Shown here: one piece after another, positions 7,111 through 16,097 of the stretch
Position numbering within the stretch: position 1 is the first letter of the stretch
Layout of the letters: the number at the start of each line of letters is the position of its first letter
Source of the DNA: JBBIGV01 sp037447335
GTDB lineage: Bacteria > Bacteroidota > Ignavibacteria > Ignavibacteriales > Ignavibacteriaceae
Direction of reading: 5' to 3'
DNA length: 33,065 bases
Assembly (NCBI GenBank): GCA_037447335.1
Contig: JBBIGV010000032.1
Location: 1 to 33,065, forward strand
Position numbers and translations under genes: made by a program
Notes under the pieces: generated by a model
What the model was told of the DNA's origin: nothing
What the model saw: only the letters and a program-made list of their open reading frames with translations
Databases searched by the model: none

Positions 7111-10100
7111 ATGAACAGGTTACGCCATGTAATTAAACTGACTAAAAGGATCGTCGCATTTTTACCGGCTGCTTTTCTGCTTTTGATGTCCTGTTCAGAT
7201 CAACGCAATGTTAACACAGGTACAAAAGAAAAAGATAATTTCAGCCTTGTGTGGTACAGGCAGGCTAAGGTTGATCTTGGCGCCCGTATAAAAATGTTTT
7301 CACTTAATGATGGAATTGCAATTTCAAAAGGCAGAGGAGACATAAGCGGGCAGGCATTAAAATTTTCAAACGGCAGATGGGAAGAGTTTCATTCCTTCCC
7401 TTATTCAGATTTTCCACAGATAATTAAATACGATTCCAATACAATATGGACAATCAATCACCTTACTCACAATGGTTTCTACAAACCGGTTCTTACAGTT
7501 TTTTCGGAAGACAAAAAAGAAATAATGCCGCTCCCGAGTATTATGTGGGATGATATAGATTATGCGATGTTCAGAACATTACACGCATTTTCAGATGGAA
7601 CAGCCTGGATGGCAGGGCAGCAAGGAAATATTTTATACTTTAACGGCGAAAAATGGATTGCTGTTGAATCCCCGGTTGTAAAAGAGGAACTGCTGACTCC
7701 AATGAAGGGCGATATAAATGATATATTCTTCCACTCTGACGAAAATGGCTGGGGAGTTGGTAAAGACGGCATAATATTAAAGTTCGAAAACAACACGTGG
7801 CAAAAATTTCCTTCCCCTGTCACAAAGCATCTTAACAGAATCTGGATGTTGAATGATACCTTTGGTTTTATTGCCGGCAACCAGGGAACACTCCTTAGAT
7901 TTGACGGTACTGAATGGAAGCAGGAAAAATTTGAATCGCCTTTTAATCTTCTTTCTGTTAAGGGGGTTGATAGCTCTTTGGTGATAGCTGTTGGGGATAA
8001 CTCATCATTTTATTTTTATGACGGAGAGACTTGGCGACGGGATAATTACCTCAGATCGCTTGGAGAAACATTTACGGATATTGAAATAATTATTGATGAT
8101 GATTCTAATCCACACGTTTGGTTAACCGGATGGGAAGGAATTTATACAAATTCCAAAACCCTTGGATTTTCATTTACAGATTTTACTTCACAAGCATCCC
8201 TGCGCGAAACAGGCAGAGCAGGTTTTTTCTTTACACGGCAAAACAAAAACTTTCCGGATCTATTCGTTATAAATGAAAATGCACCCTCGCTATTATACCA
8301 TAACCTTGGAAATGCAAAATTTGCCGAAATAAATGTTGAATCCGTTTTACTTGATCTTCCTGAGGAAGTTGTTTCAGTTGCTGCAGGCGATATAAATAAT
8401 GACGGCTTTAATGACTTAATTGTGTTTTATAATTCCGGCACAGATTTAAGAATGCTCTTAGGCACCGGCAGCGGTTTTATAGATTTTACTGAGAGAAGCA
8501 AGCTTGACCTGAGCGGTATTTCGCCGCTGCGCAACTTTGCCGCAACTCTTGTCGATCTTGATAATGACGGCTCGCTTGACCTTTATATTTCAAGTTATGA
8601 AGGCAGACCGCACATTTTCAGAGGCGAGGGAACAGGAAGATTTTATGAAGTGAAAGATTATTCAGGCATTGACATCAGCGATAATATTATTACGTATGGT
8701 GCAACCTTCAGTGATTTCAACAGCGATGGCTTGATTGACATTCTTATTCCATACTATGCAGGAGAGGAAGGAAAAAATGCAGGGCTGTTTCTTAACATGG
8801 GAAACTTTCGCTTTGAATCAACTAATGACCCCGCTTTTATATTATCGGAAGGAATATCTGTTGCAACTTCTGTTGCAATTGCAGCCGATTTCAATAATGA
8901 CGGCTATCCTGATATTATTATTCACAACCAGAAAGCTCCTCCTGCACTTCTCATTAATATTGGTGACGGGACATTCCGCAACATGTCAGAGCAAGCCGGG
9001 TTTACGGAAACCATATTTCACCCCGAACCTTTAAACGGAACTTTGAATGCAGCGGACGTAAACAATGATGGTTATGTCGATCTGTTTATCGGCTCAAAAT
9101 TATTTATGAATGGACCGGGCATGTATTTTACTGAAGTAAGTGAACGAACCGGGGTAAACTTTATTGGCACTCCATCTTTCGAGGATATTGATAATGACGG
9201 AGATATTGATTTGTTTATCGGAAGTTCTGTTGCTGCACTCGGAAAAGGTGAACGATCTGTTCTTTACAGAAATAATCTTAACAACAATAATTTTATTAAA
9301 GTAAGGTCTGAAGGAGATATAAGTAACAGGAGCGCAACCGGCTCAAAAATTTACCTGTTCTCCTATGATGAGCGTAACCGGCTGCTCAGTACGCAGTTAC
9401 GTGAACAAGGACTGGGGCATTCACCAATGGTGCAGCAGAATCTTAATGAACTTCATTTTGGTTTATCACCTGCATCAAGGTATGATGTTGTAGTGAAGTT
9501 TCCTTCAGGTATAAAAAAAGTTTACGGTGATGTAAGTCCCGGCAGGATCCTTTCCGTAAGTGAATCGAATCTTTTTAATGCTCTTTACTCCAGAATTGAA
9601 AAATCAATTGAGCGAACATTACAGCTTGCTAACCCGGCTGCAGAGATAATAAAAGGACTTTTTATAATAGGCATTGTGATACTTTTAATGATTTTCGGAA
9701 AGCGCAATGGCGCAGAAAAATATGCTTTAGGTTTTTCATTCCCGTTTGGTTTGGTTCTTCTGTATTTATTCGCAGTTCACTACACTGTTCTGAACAATTT
9801 CTTTATTCAGATATTATTCCCGTTCTTACTAGTTCCCGCTGTTGGTTTTGCAGCAATAATTATCGCACGTGCAAGCATCAGGAAACAGGAAACACAATAT
9901 CTTTCTCATTTTAAAGTTGGGGAACTACTGGGACAGGGCGGAATGGGAAAAGTTTTTAAAGCAGTAGATATAAACAAAAAGCAAACCGTAGTACTGAAAA
10001 TTCTTAACCCGGAATTGCTGAATGATCCCGGGAATAAAAAGCGATTTACTAATGAGGGGGCTTTGTTATCAAAATTTGATCATCCCTGCATTGTGAAAGT

Positions 10101-10692
10101 TTTTGAAATTGGTGAAGTCGATAGCAAAGGTTTCATTGCAATGGAATATCTGCCAAACGGAACATTGAGCGATTACCTTAAAAAGAATTATCCTCTTTCA
10201 TTCAATGAAATAAAAAATATTGCTTTACAGATTTGTGACGGACTGATTGAAATTCATTCGAAGAGTATTCTTCACCGTGACCTGAAAACCAATAACATCA
10301 TGCTCGATGAATCAAACAATATCAGGATTATGGATTTCGGACTTTCAAAATCCAATTTAGTTACAACTATGACTTCACTGGGAACAGTAATTGGTACGCT
10401 TGGTTATGTTGCCCCGGAACAGATAACCAATTCATATACCGATCAGAGAACAGACATTTTTTCACTCGGCGTAATATTCTATGAACTATGCACAAACCAG
10501 TTGCCTTTTACCGGCGAGAATGAAATTGCACTCATCCACTCAATATTCAACACACACCCTGCACCCCCGTCAACAATAAATCCCGGAATACCGGAGGCAT
10601 TCGACAGATTAATTGATAAATGTTTGAAGAAAAACCATGAAGAACGATACGTCAACGTAAACAATGTTGCAGCACGAATTAGAAAGATTTAA
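7111..10692 (+). CDS. Receptor-like Ser/Thr protein kinase with N-terminal propellers (FG-GAP/ASPIC) and C-terminal kinase
   Basis: Protein of 1193 residues. A lipoprotein-type signal (FLLLMSC, Cys at about 28) is followed by propeller-like repeats with GxxGxILxFxxxxW units (about 150-330), six FG-GAP/VCBS calcium-loop repeats of the type DxNNDGxxDL (about 427-705), and an ASPIC/UnbV-type domain (about 742-817). Three hydrophobic helices (about 848-922) follow, then a complete eukaryotic-like kinase: G-loop GQGGMG (941-946), Lys963, HRDLKTNN with catalytic Asp1057, DFG Asp1075, APEQ. Three helices place the kinase in the cytoplasm if the front is outside. Most bacterial PknB-type kinases have the kinase first; here the order is reversed. 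A TTG at 7057 gives a longer reading, but 7111 (ATG) gives a clean signal peptide. No phosphatase neighbour is seen. Confidence 0.88.
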   Translation: MNRLRHVIKLTKRIVAFLPAAFLLLMSCSDQRNVNTGTKEKDNFSLVWYRQAKVDLGARIKMFSLNDGIAISKGRGDISGQALKFSNGRWEEFHSFPYSDFPQIIKYDSNTIWTINHLTHNGFYKPVLTVFSEDKKEIMPLPSIMWDDIDYAMFRTLHAFSDGTAWMAGQQGNILYFNGEKWIAVESPVVKEELLTPMKGDINDIFFHSDENGWGVGKDGIILKFENNTWQKFPSPVTKHLNRIWMLNDTFGFIAGNQGTLLRFDGTEWKQEKFESPFNLLSVKGVDSSLVIAVGDNSSFYFYDGETWRRDNYLRSLGETFTDIEIIIDDDSNPHVWLTGWEGIYTNSKTLGFSFTDFTSQASLRETGRAGFFFTRQNKNFPDLFVINENAPSLLYHNLGNAKFAEINVESVLLDLPEEVVSVAAGDINNDGFNDLIVFYNSGTDLRMLLGTGSGFIDFTERSKLDLSGISPLRNFAATLVDLDNDGSLDLYISSYEGRPHIFRGEGTGRFYEVKDYSGIDISDNIITYGATFSDFNSDGLIDILIPYYAGEEGKNAGLFLNMGNFRFESTNDPAFILSEGISVATSVAIAADFNNDGYPDIIIHNQKAPPALLINIGDGTFRNMSEQAGFTETIFHPEPLNGTLNAADVNNDGYVDLFIGSKLFMNGPGMYFTEVSERTGVNFIGTPSFEDIDNDGDIDLFIGSSVAALGKGERSVLYRNNLNNNNFIKVRSEGDISNRSATGSKIYLFSYDERNRLLSTQLREQGLGHSPMVQQNLNELHFGLSPASRYDVVVKFPSGIKKVYGDVSPGRILSVSESNLFNALYSRIEKSIERTLQLANPAAEIIKGLFIIGIVILLMIFGKRNGAEKYALGFSFPFGLVLLYLFAVHYTVLNNFFIQILFPFLLVPAVGFAAIIIARASIRKQETQYLSHFKVGELLGQGGMGKVFKAVDINKKQTVVLKILNPELLNDPGNKKRFTNEGALLSKFDHPCIVKVFEIGEVDSKGFIAMEYLPNGTLSDYLKKNYPLSFNEIKNIALQICDGLIEIHSKSILHRDLKTNNIMLDESNNIRIMDFGLSKSNLVTTMTSLGTVIGTLGYVAPEQITNSYTDQRTDIFSLGVIFYELCTNQLPFTGENEIALIHSIFNTHPAPPSTINPGIPEAFDRLIDKCLKKNHEERYVNVNNVAARIRKI

Positions 10693-10761
10693 TAAGCTAA
10701 TATCTCTTCTGAGTTCCTTGTTACAAACATTCATTAATCTTTTACTCATTCCATATTCATG

Positions 10762-10820
10762 TTATTTATGATTCGCAATCATAAATAATAAGCAATCAAT
10801 TCTCTTCTTAAAAAAGAGAA
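10762..10820. other. Two adjacent inverted repeats in the gap after the kinase gene
   Basis: The first has perfect 12-bp arms, TTATTTATGATT (10762-10773) and AATCATAAATAA (10777-10788), around CGC. The second has 7-bp arms TTCTCTT (10800-10806) and AAGAGAA (10814-10820). They occupy the 286-base gap between the kinase stop and the HydF-like gene. Neither is followed by a clear T-run, so termination is not certain; an operator or 5'-leader structure for the downstream gene is equally possible. Nothing else is seen in this gap. Confidence 0.45.
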
Positions 10821-10978
10821 AGCGGTTTATGGAAAATGAAATATTTAAGTTCGGGTTCTTGTTGAAATTATCAGCGACACTCCGATTTTCATTCAATTTA
10901 ACCAATGCCTGAAGAATTGTTTGTGTGGAACGCTTTTTGTTTAACTCTTTAAAAATAATTTTTAATTCAGGGGAAAAA

Positions 10979-11476
10979 ATGATCGGCTTACCGGAGACTG
11001 TAGAAAAACGTCTTCTGTTTATCGGAAGAAAAGATGCTGGTAAATCAAGACTTATCAGGAACTTCATAGCTGAGGAGATTGCTCAGAGCGGGTATAGTTT
11101 GTTCGAAACAAAAAAAGTTGTGAGGCTGCACCCTTATGGACTTAATGTAATAATTGATTGCGAAGATATCGAAACTCTTCTTACCCCTTCAAACGAAATC
11201 ACATCTTATGCTGAAGAACGAATATCATCAACTGATTTTATTATAGTTATTATTGATGGACGCGGCAGGTTGACAGAATCGGAAAAAGAAACTCTCTACT
11301 ACCTGAGTGAATGCAGAACACCTTTCCTTGTTGCTGTTAATAAAATAGAATTCGGTGTGAATGAAGAATTGCTAAAAGATCTCAAATCTCTTGATGTAAA
11401 TCACTTCGAAATATCCTGCGGGGAAAATGTGGGAATTGATGCACTCAAAGCCAGGATGATCAGGATGCTGCCGTAG
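10979..11476 (+). CDS. Stand-alone HydF-like GTPase domain (degenerate G motifs)
   Basis: Protein of 165 residues resembling only the N-terminal GTPase domain of the [FeFe]-hydrogenase maturation scaffold HydF. The P-loop is GRKDAGKS (residues 16-23, as in HydF GRRNAGKS), and the HPYGLNVIID segment (51-60) matches the HydF HPLG-x-x-x-x-ID region. The G3 motif reads DCED instead of DTAG, the G4 motif is NKIE (121-124) instead of NKxD, and the T-rich G2 loop is not recognisable. The dimerisation and FeS-cluster domains of full HydF (about 400 residues) are absent. The frame is open from a GTG at 10925, but AGGGG five bases before the ATG at 10979 supports that start. Located 337 bases ahead of the hydrogenase genes. 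Function unknown; a nucleotide-binding regulator or maturation helper is my inference. Confidence 0.68.
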   Translation: MIGLPETVEKRLLFIGRKDAGKSRLIRNFIAEEIAQSGYSLFETKKVVRLHPYGLNVIIDCEDIETLLTPSNEITSYAEERISSTDFIIVIIDGRGRLTESEKETLYYLSECRTPFLVAVNKIEFGVNEELLKDLKSLDVNHFEISCGENVGIDALKARMIRMLP

Positions 11477-11813
11477 TTCAGTGCATTTAATTCAATCAAT
11501 AAACTTCGCCGGTAATAATCAGAAATCTTTAGTATCAAAATTTCCAAACCTTACTGATTAAAAATTCAACTTCAAAAAAATTTTAATTCCCTGCCTTAAG
11601 AAATTGCATTTTACCCCATCAAAAATTCCTAAAACCAATATGGTTGACAATTAGCAATTAAAATTCAATTATGGCAAAAAAACTTTCTTATTTTCAAGAA
11701 AAACAAAGGATTTCAGGATCACAGACTGTCAAATTTTCACTTAAAAACACCTTTTTAAAATACTTTTATGGCACTTAATGTGTATATATCGGGGCGATCA
11801 AAGCGAGGATAAA
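11477..11813. other. Leader region of the hydrogenase gene run
   Basis: About 337 AT-rich bases before the first hydrogenase gene, with no ORF of note. It holds a candidate sigma70-like promoter (described separately). A frame extension of the next gene to 11778 has no ribosome site in front of it. The length suits a regulated promoter region with upstream binding sites, but no clear palindrome or sigma54-type element was found. Confidence 0.5.
11644..11672 (+). promoter_or_regulatory. Candidate sigma70-like promoter for hydrogenase genes
   Basis: TTGACA (11644-11649), a 17-base spacer, then AATTAT (11667-11672). The -35 element is perfect by the E. coli consensus; the -10 is partial. Bacteroidota-type promoters differ from this consensus, so this is only a candidate. 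Confidence 0.25.
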
Positions 11814-12308
11814 ATGCACAAGAAAATATTCGAAAACTATACGCCAAAAGATAAGAGCTGTTTAATTCCTCTGCTGCAGGATGTGCAGGAAATTTACGGG
11901 TACCTGCCCGAAGCGGCACTGCAGGATATTTCGGAATTTATTGATATGCCTTTGAGCAGAGTTTATGGAGTGGCAACTTTTTATAACCAGTTCAGACTTC
12001 TGCCGCTCGGTGAAAACGTTATCCGAGTTTGCCGCGGTACAGCATGCCATGTTAAAAATTCCGCAAATATTCTTACTGCATTAGAGACAGCATTGAATTG
12101 TAAATCCGGTCAAACAACACGCGATAAGAAATTTACCATTGAGGAAGTTGCATGCATTGGTGCATGCAGTATTGCACCTGTAATTACGATAAACGATGAT
12201 TATCACGGAAGACTTGAAGTTAAAGATGTAACAAAAATATTAAAACCATATAAAAGACCCGCTAAAGAATCAGAAAGCGGAGTAGAACCAAAAGTGAGTT
12301 TAGCATGA
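11814..12308 (+). CDS. hydC: [FeFe]-hydrogenase trimer 1, NuoE-like (HydC) [2Fe-2S] subunit
   Basis: Thioredoxin-fold [2Fe-2S] subunit homologous to NuoE of complex I and HydC of trimeric hydrogenases; it takes part in electron transfer next to the flavin subunit. The four cluster cysteines are present as C-x4-C (Cys73, Cys78 in CRGTAC) and C-x3-C (Cys114, Cys118 in CIGAC). The N-terminal helical bundle (LIPLLQDVQEIYGYLPEAAL) is typical. GAGGA at 11805-11809 precedes the ATG at 11814; an in-frame upstream start at 11778 is less likely. Length 164 is normal. The stop overlaps the next gene's start as ATGA, so the two subunits are probably made in a coupled way. Confidence 0.93.
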   Translation: MHKKIFENYTPKDKSCLIPLLQDVQEIYGYLPEAALQDISEFIDMPLSRVYGVATFYNQFRLLPLGENVIRVCRGTACHVKNSANILTALETALNCKSGQTTRDKKFTIEEVACIGACSIAPVITINDDYHGRLEVKDVTKILKPYKRPAKESESGVEPKVSLA

Positions 12309-14290
12309 AAGAATTTATTGGTTTATGCTGCAACGAATGCTGGCACAGCCCGGAAAAACCCTGCGAACTTTTTATAAGATGCTGCACAAAAGGTCCTTTG
12401 TGCCATCATAATAAAGAATGCCAGGATAAGGTAGCCTCTTATAACAGGAAAATTAAATACATTGACCATGATGTCCCGATTATATTTATCGGAATGGGAA
12501 CGTGCGGACTTGCCTCCGGCGCACAGAAAGTTGAAGAAGCAATCAAAGCAGAACTTAAGAAGCTTAATATCATTGCTTTAATAGAGCCCACGGGATGCAT
12601 CGGTTACTGCGCAAAAGAAGTAATTGTTGATATTAAACTGCCAGGCAAAGCAAGAGTCTCCTACTGCGAAGTAACTCCTAAAATTGTATCAAAATTAATT
12701 CAAAAGACAATTATTGAAGAAGGAGTATTTGAAGAAAATCTGCTCGGTTCGCATACACATAAGAGTAATGGCGTTCCTTCAATAAATGAGCATCCGTTCT
12801 TTAAGCATCAGATGAAGGTTGTGCTTGAGAATTGCGGTGTTGTTAATCCATCATCCACGGATGCATACATTGCCAACGGCGGTTTCAAAGCCTTCGATAA
12901 AGTTTTAAGACTGATGAAGCCAGCCGAAGTTGTTAAAGAAGTTTTAGATGCCGGCTTAAGAGGAAGAGGCGGCGCTGGTTTTCCTACAGGTAAAAAATGG
13001 AAAATGGCGCTAAATCAAAAATCCGGGATGAAGTACATCGTTTGCAACGCTGACGAAGGCGATCCCGGTGCATTTATGGACAGATCAATCCTGGAAAGCG
13101 ATCCCTACAGGGTTGTTGAAGGTATGCTGATTGGCGCTTATGCAATAGGTGCCTCTGTTGGTTACATATACTGCCGCGCGGAATATCCCCTGGCAATAAA
13201 AAGACTTGAAGAAACGATCGGTGAATGTAAAAGATATGGCTTGCTTGGCAGGAATATTTTAGGTCATAATTTCAGCTTCGATCTCAAAATTAAAAAAGGC
13301 GCAGGCGCATTTGTATGCGGTGAAGAAACAGCTCTCCTCGGTTCTATTGAAGGAAGAAGAGGAATGCCCAAACCCAGACCGCCATTCCCAACAACTTCAG
13401 GTCTGTTCGGTATGCCAACAGTGATAAACAACGTCGAAACTTTTGCCAACATTTCTGCCCTGATAAATAATGGCGCACATTGGTTTTCGTCAATTGGTAC
13501 AGAAAAAAGCAAAGGCACCAAAGTATTTGCTCTAAGCGGAAAAATTCAGAACTCAGGCCTGGTTGAAGTTCCTATGGGTGTAACTCTTAAAGATGTTGTA
13601 TTCAATATCGGCGGTGGAATTCCCAATGAGAAAAAATTCAAAGCAGTTCAGATTGGCGGTCCATCGGGCGGATGCTTACCCGAATCAATTATAAATACAC
13701 CAGTTGATTATGAATCTCTTAAAGAAGTAGGAGCAATGATGGGCTCCGGCGGCTTTGTAGTAATGGACGAAGAAACTTGTATGGTTGATATCGCAAAATA
13801 CTTCTTAACATTTATCCAGAATGAATCCTGCGGCAAGTGCGTTCCCTGCCGCGAAGGAACTAAGCGAATGCTCGAAATAATCGAGCGCGTTCCAACAAGC
13901 TATAAAAGTACTGCAAATAAGCTCGATCAGCTTCAGAGGTTCAAAGGTATTATCCATCTGCAAAGACTTTCTGAAGTAATTATAGATACTTCGCTTTGCG
14001 GACTCGGGCAGTCAGCTCCTAACCCGGTGCTTTCAGGTTTACGTTATTTCCGTGATGAATATGAAGAACACCTGTATGAAAGAAAATGCCAGGCTGCGGT
14101 TTGTAAAGAACTTCTTACGTTTACAATTGATAACGGTATTTGCAACGGCTGCGGTGTTTGTATTCGTAAGTGCGGTTCCGAAGCGATACTTGGTGAAAAA
14201 GGAAAAGCTCATTATATAGTTCAGGATAAATGTATTAAGTGCGGCTTATGTTTTGAAGCCTGCAGATTCGATGCAATACAGGTTAATTAG
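12305..14290 (+). CDS. hydB: [FeFe]-hydrogenase trimer 1, NuoF-like flavin subunit (HydB, bifurcating type)
   Basis: FMN- and NAD(H)-binding subunit, 661 residues. Order: an unusual Cys-rich head (eight Cys in residues 8-39); a thioredoxin-like [2Fe-2S] domain (about 55-125, with GTCGLASGA and PTGCIGYC); the NuoF core with NADH/FMN motifs GLRGRGGAGFPTGKKW, CNADEGDPGAF and CGEETALLGSIEGRRG; an SLBB part; the N3-type cluster SCGKCVPC; CGLGQSAPNP; an H-x5-C-x4-C segment (about 589-600); and a two-[4Fe-4S] ferredoxin end (C-x2-C-x2-C-x3-C twice). The tail and the Cys/His residues before it are those of HydB from electron-bifurcating HydABC enzymes, where extra clusters and a zinc site are known. 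It overlaps hydC by four bases and is followed 25 bases later by hydA. Confident. Confidence 0.94.
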   Translation: MKEFIGLCCNECWHSPEKPCELFIRCCTKGPLCHHNKECQDKVASYNRKIKYIDHDVPIIFIGMGTCGLASGAQKVEEAIKAELKKLNIIALIEPTGCIGYCAKEVIVDIKLPGKARVSYCEVTPKIVSKLIQKTIIEEGVFEENLLGSHTHKSNGVPSINEHPFFKHQMKVVLENCGVVNPSSTDAYIANGGFKAFDKVLRLMKPAEVVKEVLDAGLRGRGGAGFPTGKKWKMALNQKSGMKYIVCNADEGDPGAFMDRSILESDPYRVVEGMLIGAYAIGASVGYIYCRAEYPLAIKRLEETIGECKRYGLLGRNILGHNFSFDLKIKKGAGAFVCGEETALLGSIEGRRGMPKPRPPFPTTSGLFGMPTVINNVETFANISALINNGAHWFSSIGTEKSKGTKVFALSGKIQNSGLVEVPMGVTLKDVVFNIGGGIPNEKKFKAVQIGGPSGGCLPESIINTPVDYESLKEVGAMMGSGGFVVMDEETCMVDIAKYFLTFIQNESCGKCVPCREGTKRMLEIIERVPTSYKSTANKLDQLQRFKGIIHLQRLSEVIIDTSLCGLGQSAPNPVLSGLRYFRDEYEEHLYERKCQAAVCKELLTFTIDNGICNGCGVCIRKCGSEAILGEKGKAHYIVQDKCIKCGLCFEACRFDAIQVN

Positions 14291-14315
14291 TTGATTTGAA
14301 AACTTGGAGATGTAA

Positions 14316-16070
14316 ATGGTTCAGTTAACAATAAATAATATAAAAGTAAACGCAGAAGAAGGAATGACTATTCTTGATGCGGCTAAATCAGTAGGTATTT
14401 CAATACCAACACTTTGCCATCTGAAAGAACTTGCACCAACCGGTGCTTGCAGAATATGCACTGTTGAGGTTAAGAATCATCGCGGTTTAACCCCTGCCTG
14501 TGCATACCCCGTTACTGAAGGCATGGAAGTGGAAACTAATTCGCCGCGTGTCAGAATAGCAAGAAAAACCATTGTTGAACTTCTCATAGAAAATCATCCG
14601 CAGGATTGCCTTATCTGCGTAAGAAATAAAAATTGTGAACTGCAGGACTTATCTGAGCAATACGGAATAAGAGAACATCGTTATGTTGGCGAAACCAAAT
14701 GCCACGAAATTGATGTATCAAGCGCTTCAATGGAACGGGACCCGGCAAAGTGCATCCTATGCGGAAGATGTGTTCGGGTTTGTCATGAAGTACAAAACAT
14801 TGGCGCAATTGATTTTACAAAGAGAGGCTTTCAAAGTATTGTTACTACTCCTTACAACAAAGGATTAAACATCAGCGATTGCATTCTTTGCGGGCAGTGC
14901 ATAATAGTATGCCCGACTGCCGCCCTGCGTGAAAAGAGCAATCTCAAAGAAGTTGCAAATGCACTTTATGATAGAAATAAATATACAATCGTCCAGGTTG
15001 CCCCCGCTGTTCGGGCTACGCTTGGTGAAGAATACCAGATGCCCCTCGGAACAGATGTTACCGGGCAGCTTGTAGCAGGTTTGAGACGACTCGGATTCAA
15101 AAAAGTATTTGATACAAATTTCGGCGCTGATCTCACTGTAATGGAAGAAGCTGCCGAACTGATAGACAGAGTAAAAAACAACAAGCCGCTGCCTATGTTC
15201 ACCAGCTGCTGCCCCGGATGGGTTAAATATATTGAGATGAACAGACCCTCAGCATTGAAACATGTTTCAAGCTGCAAATCTCCGCATGAAATGGAAGGAG
15301 CAATTCTCAAAACATATTATGCGAAGAAAATGGGCATAGATCCAAAAGATATCTTCGTTGTTTCAATAATGCCCTGCACTGTAAAGAAGTATGAGTCAAA
15401 CAGGTTTGAACTTGCTCAGAATAATCTGCCCGATGTTGACGCAGTGCTCACAACAAGAGAACTGGTTCGTTTCTTCAAAATTGCAGGAATTGAATTTGAA
15501 GATTTACCGCAGGATCAGTTTGATAACCCATTGGGTGAATCAACCGGTGCGGCTGCAATTTTTGGTACAAGCGGCGGTGTAATGGAGGCTGCGTTAAGAA
15601 CTTCTTACTTTATGCTGACTGGTGAAGAATTGAGTCAGTTTGAATTCGAATCAATCAGAGGTACAGAAGGAATTAAGGAAACCTCTGTTATGGTAAACGG
15701 GTTAACACTCAATGTTGCGGTTGTTAACGGAATCGGTCATGTAAACAAAGTTCTGGATGAAATTGAAAACGGCACTTCAAAGTATCATTTTATTGAAGTT
15801 ATGGCTTGCCCGGGCGGCTGTATAAACGGTGGCGGTCAGCCGATACACCAGAAGCCTGAAAAAGTCTTGAAGAGAATGAAAGCGCTTTACAGCATTGATA
15901 ACAAAATGAAGCATCGCCGCGCACATGAAAATGAATCTGTAAAAGCTCTTTATAAAGAATTTCTTGTAGAACCAAATTCGCATATTGCGCACGATATACT
16001 TCATACAGAATATTTTGATAAGAAAAATCAAATGAAGAAATCCAAAGATAAATCTGCGGTAACTAAATAA
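14316..16070 (+). CDS. hydA: [FeFe]-hydrogenase trimer 1, catalytic subunit HydA
   Basis: Catalytic subunit, 584 residues, with the multi-cluster (M3-like) layout: [2Fe-2S] ferredoxin domain (Cys34, 45, 48, 62), His-ligated [4Fe-4S] (His94, Cys98, 101, 107), two [4Fe-4S] sites (Cys146-156 and Cys189-199), then the H-cluster domain. All three signatures are canonical: TSCCPGW (296-302, including the proton-transfer Cys298), MPCTVKK (Cys354), and MACPGGCINGGGQP (Cys498, Cys502). A small-subunit-like tail follows (HENESVKALYKEFLVEP). It reversibly makes or oxidises H2. GGAG about six bases before the ATG fits. Lies in the run hydC-hydB-hydA and is followed by the hydrogenase-like sensor kinase. 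The active-site maturases hydE and hydG are not in the window. Confidence 0.96.
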   Translation: MVQLTINNIKVNAEEGMTILDAAKSVGISIPTLCHLKELAPTGACRICTVEVKNHRGLTPACAYPVTEGMEVETNSPRVRIARKTIVELLIENHPQDCLICVRNKNCELQDLSEQYGIREHRYVGETKCHEIDVSSASMERDPAKCILCGRCVRVCHEVQNIGAIDFTKRGFQSIVTTPYNKGLNISDCILCGQCIIVCPTAALREKSNLKEVANALYDRNKYTIVQVAPAVRATLGEEYQMPLGTDVTGQLVAGLRRLGFKKVFDTNFGADLTVMEEAAELIDRVKNNKPLPMFTSCCPGWVKYIEMNRPSALKHVSSCKSPHEMEGAILKTYYAKKMGIDPKDIFVVSIMPCTVKKYESNRFELAQNNLPDVDAVLTTRELVRFFKIAGIEFEDLPQDQFDNPLGESTGAAAIFGTSGGVMEAALRTSYFMLTGEELSQFEFESIRGTEGIKETSVMVNGLTLNVAVVNGIGHVNKVLDEIENGTSKYHFIEVMACPGGCINGGGQPIHQKPEKVLKRMKALYSIDNKMKHRRAHENESVKALYKEFLVEPNSHIAHDILHTEYFDKKNQMKKSKDKSAVTK

Positions 16071-16097
16071 TCAGAATAAAAAAGATAACAGCAAAAT

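Noticed and set aside
11769..11784. TGGCAC element before the first hydrogenase gene, considered as a sigma54 -24 site
   Set aside because: The -12 part should be close to TTGC at fixed spacing, and GTGT is found instead; it is also too near the start codon for a normal leader.
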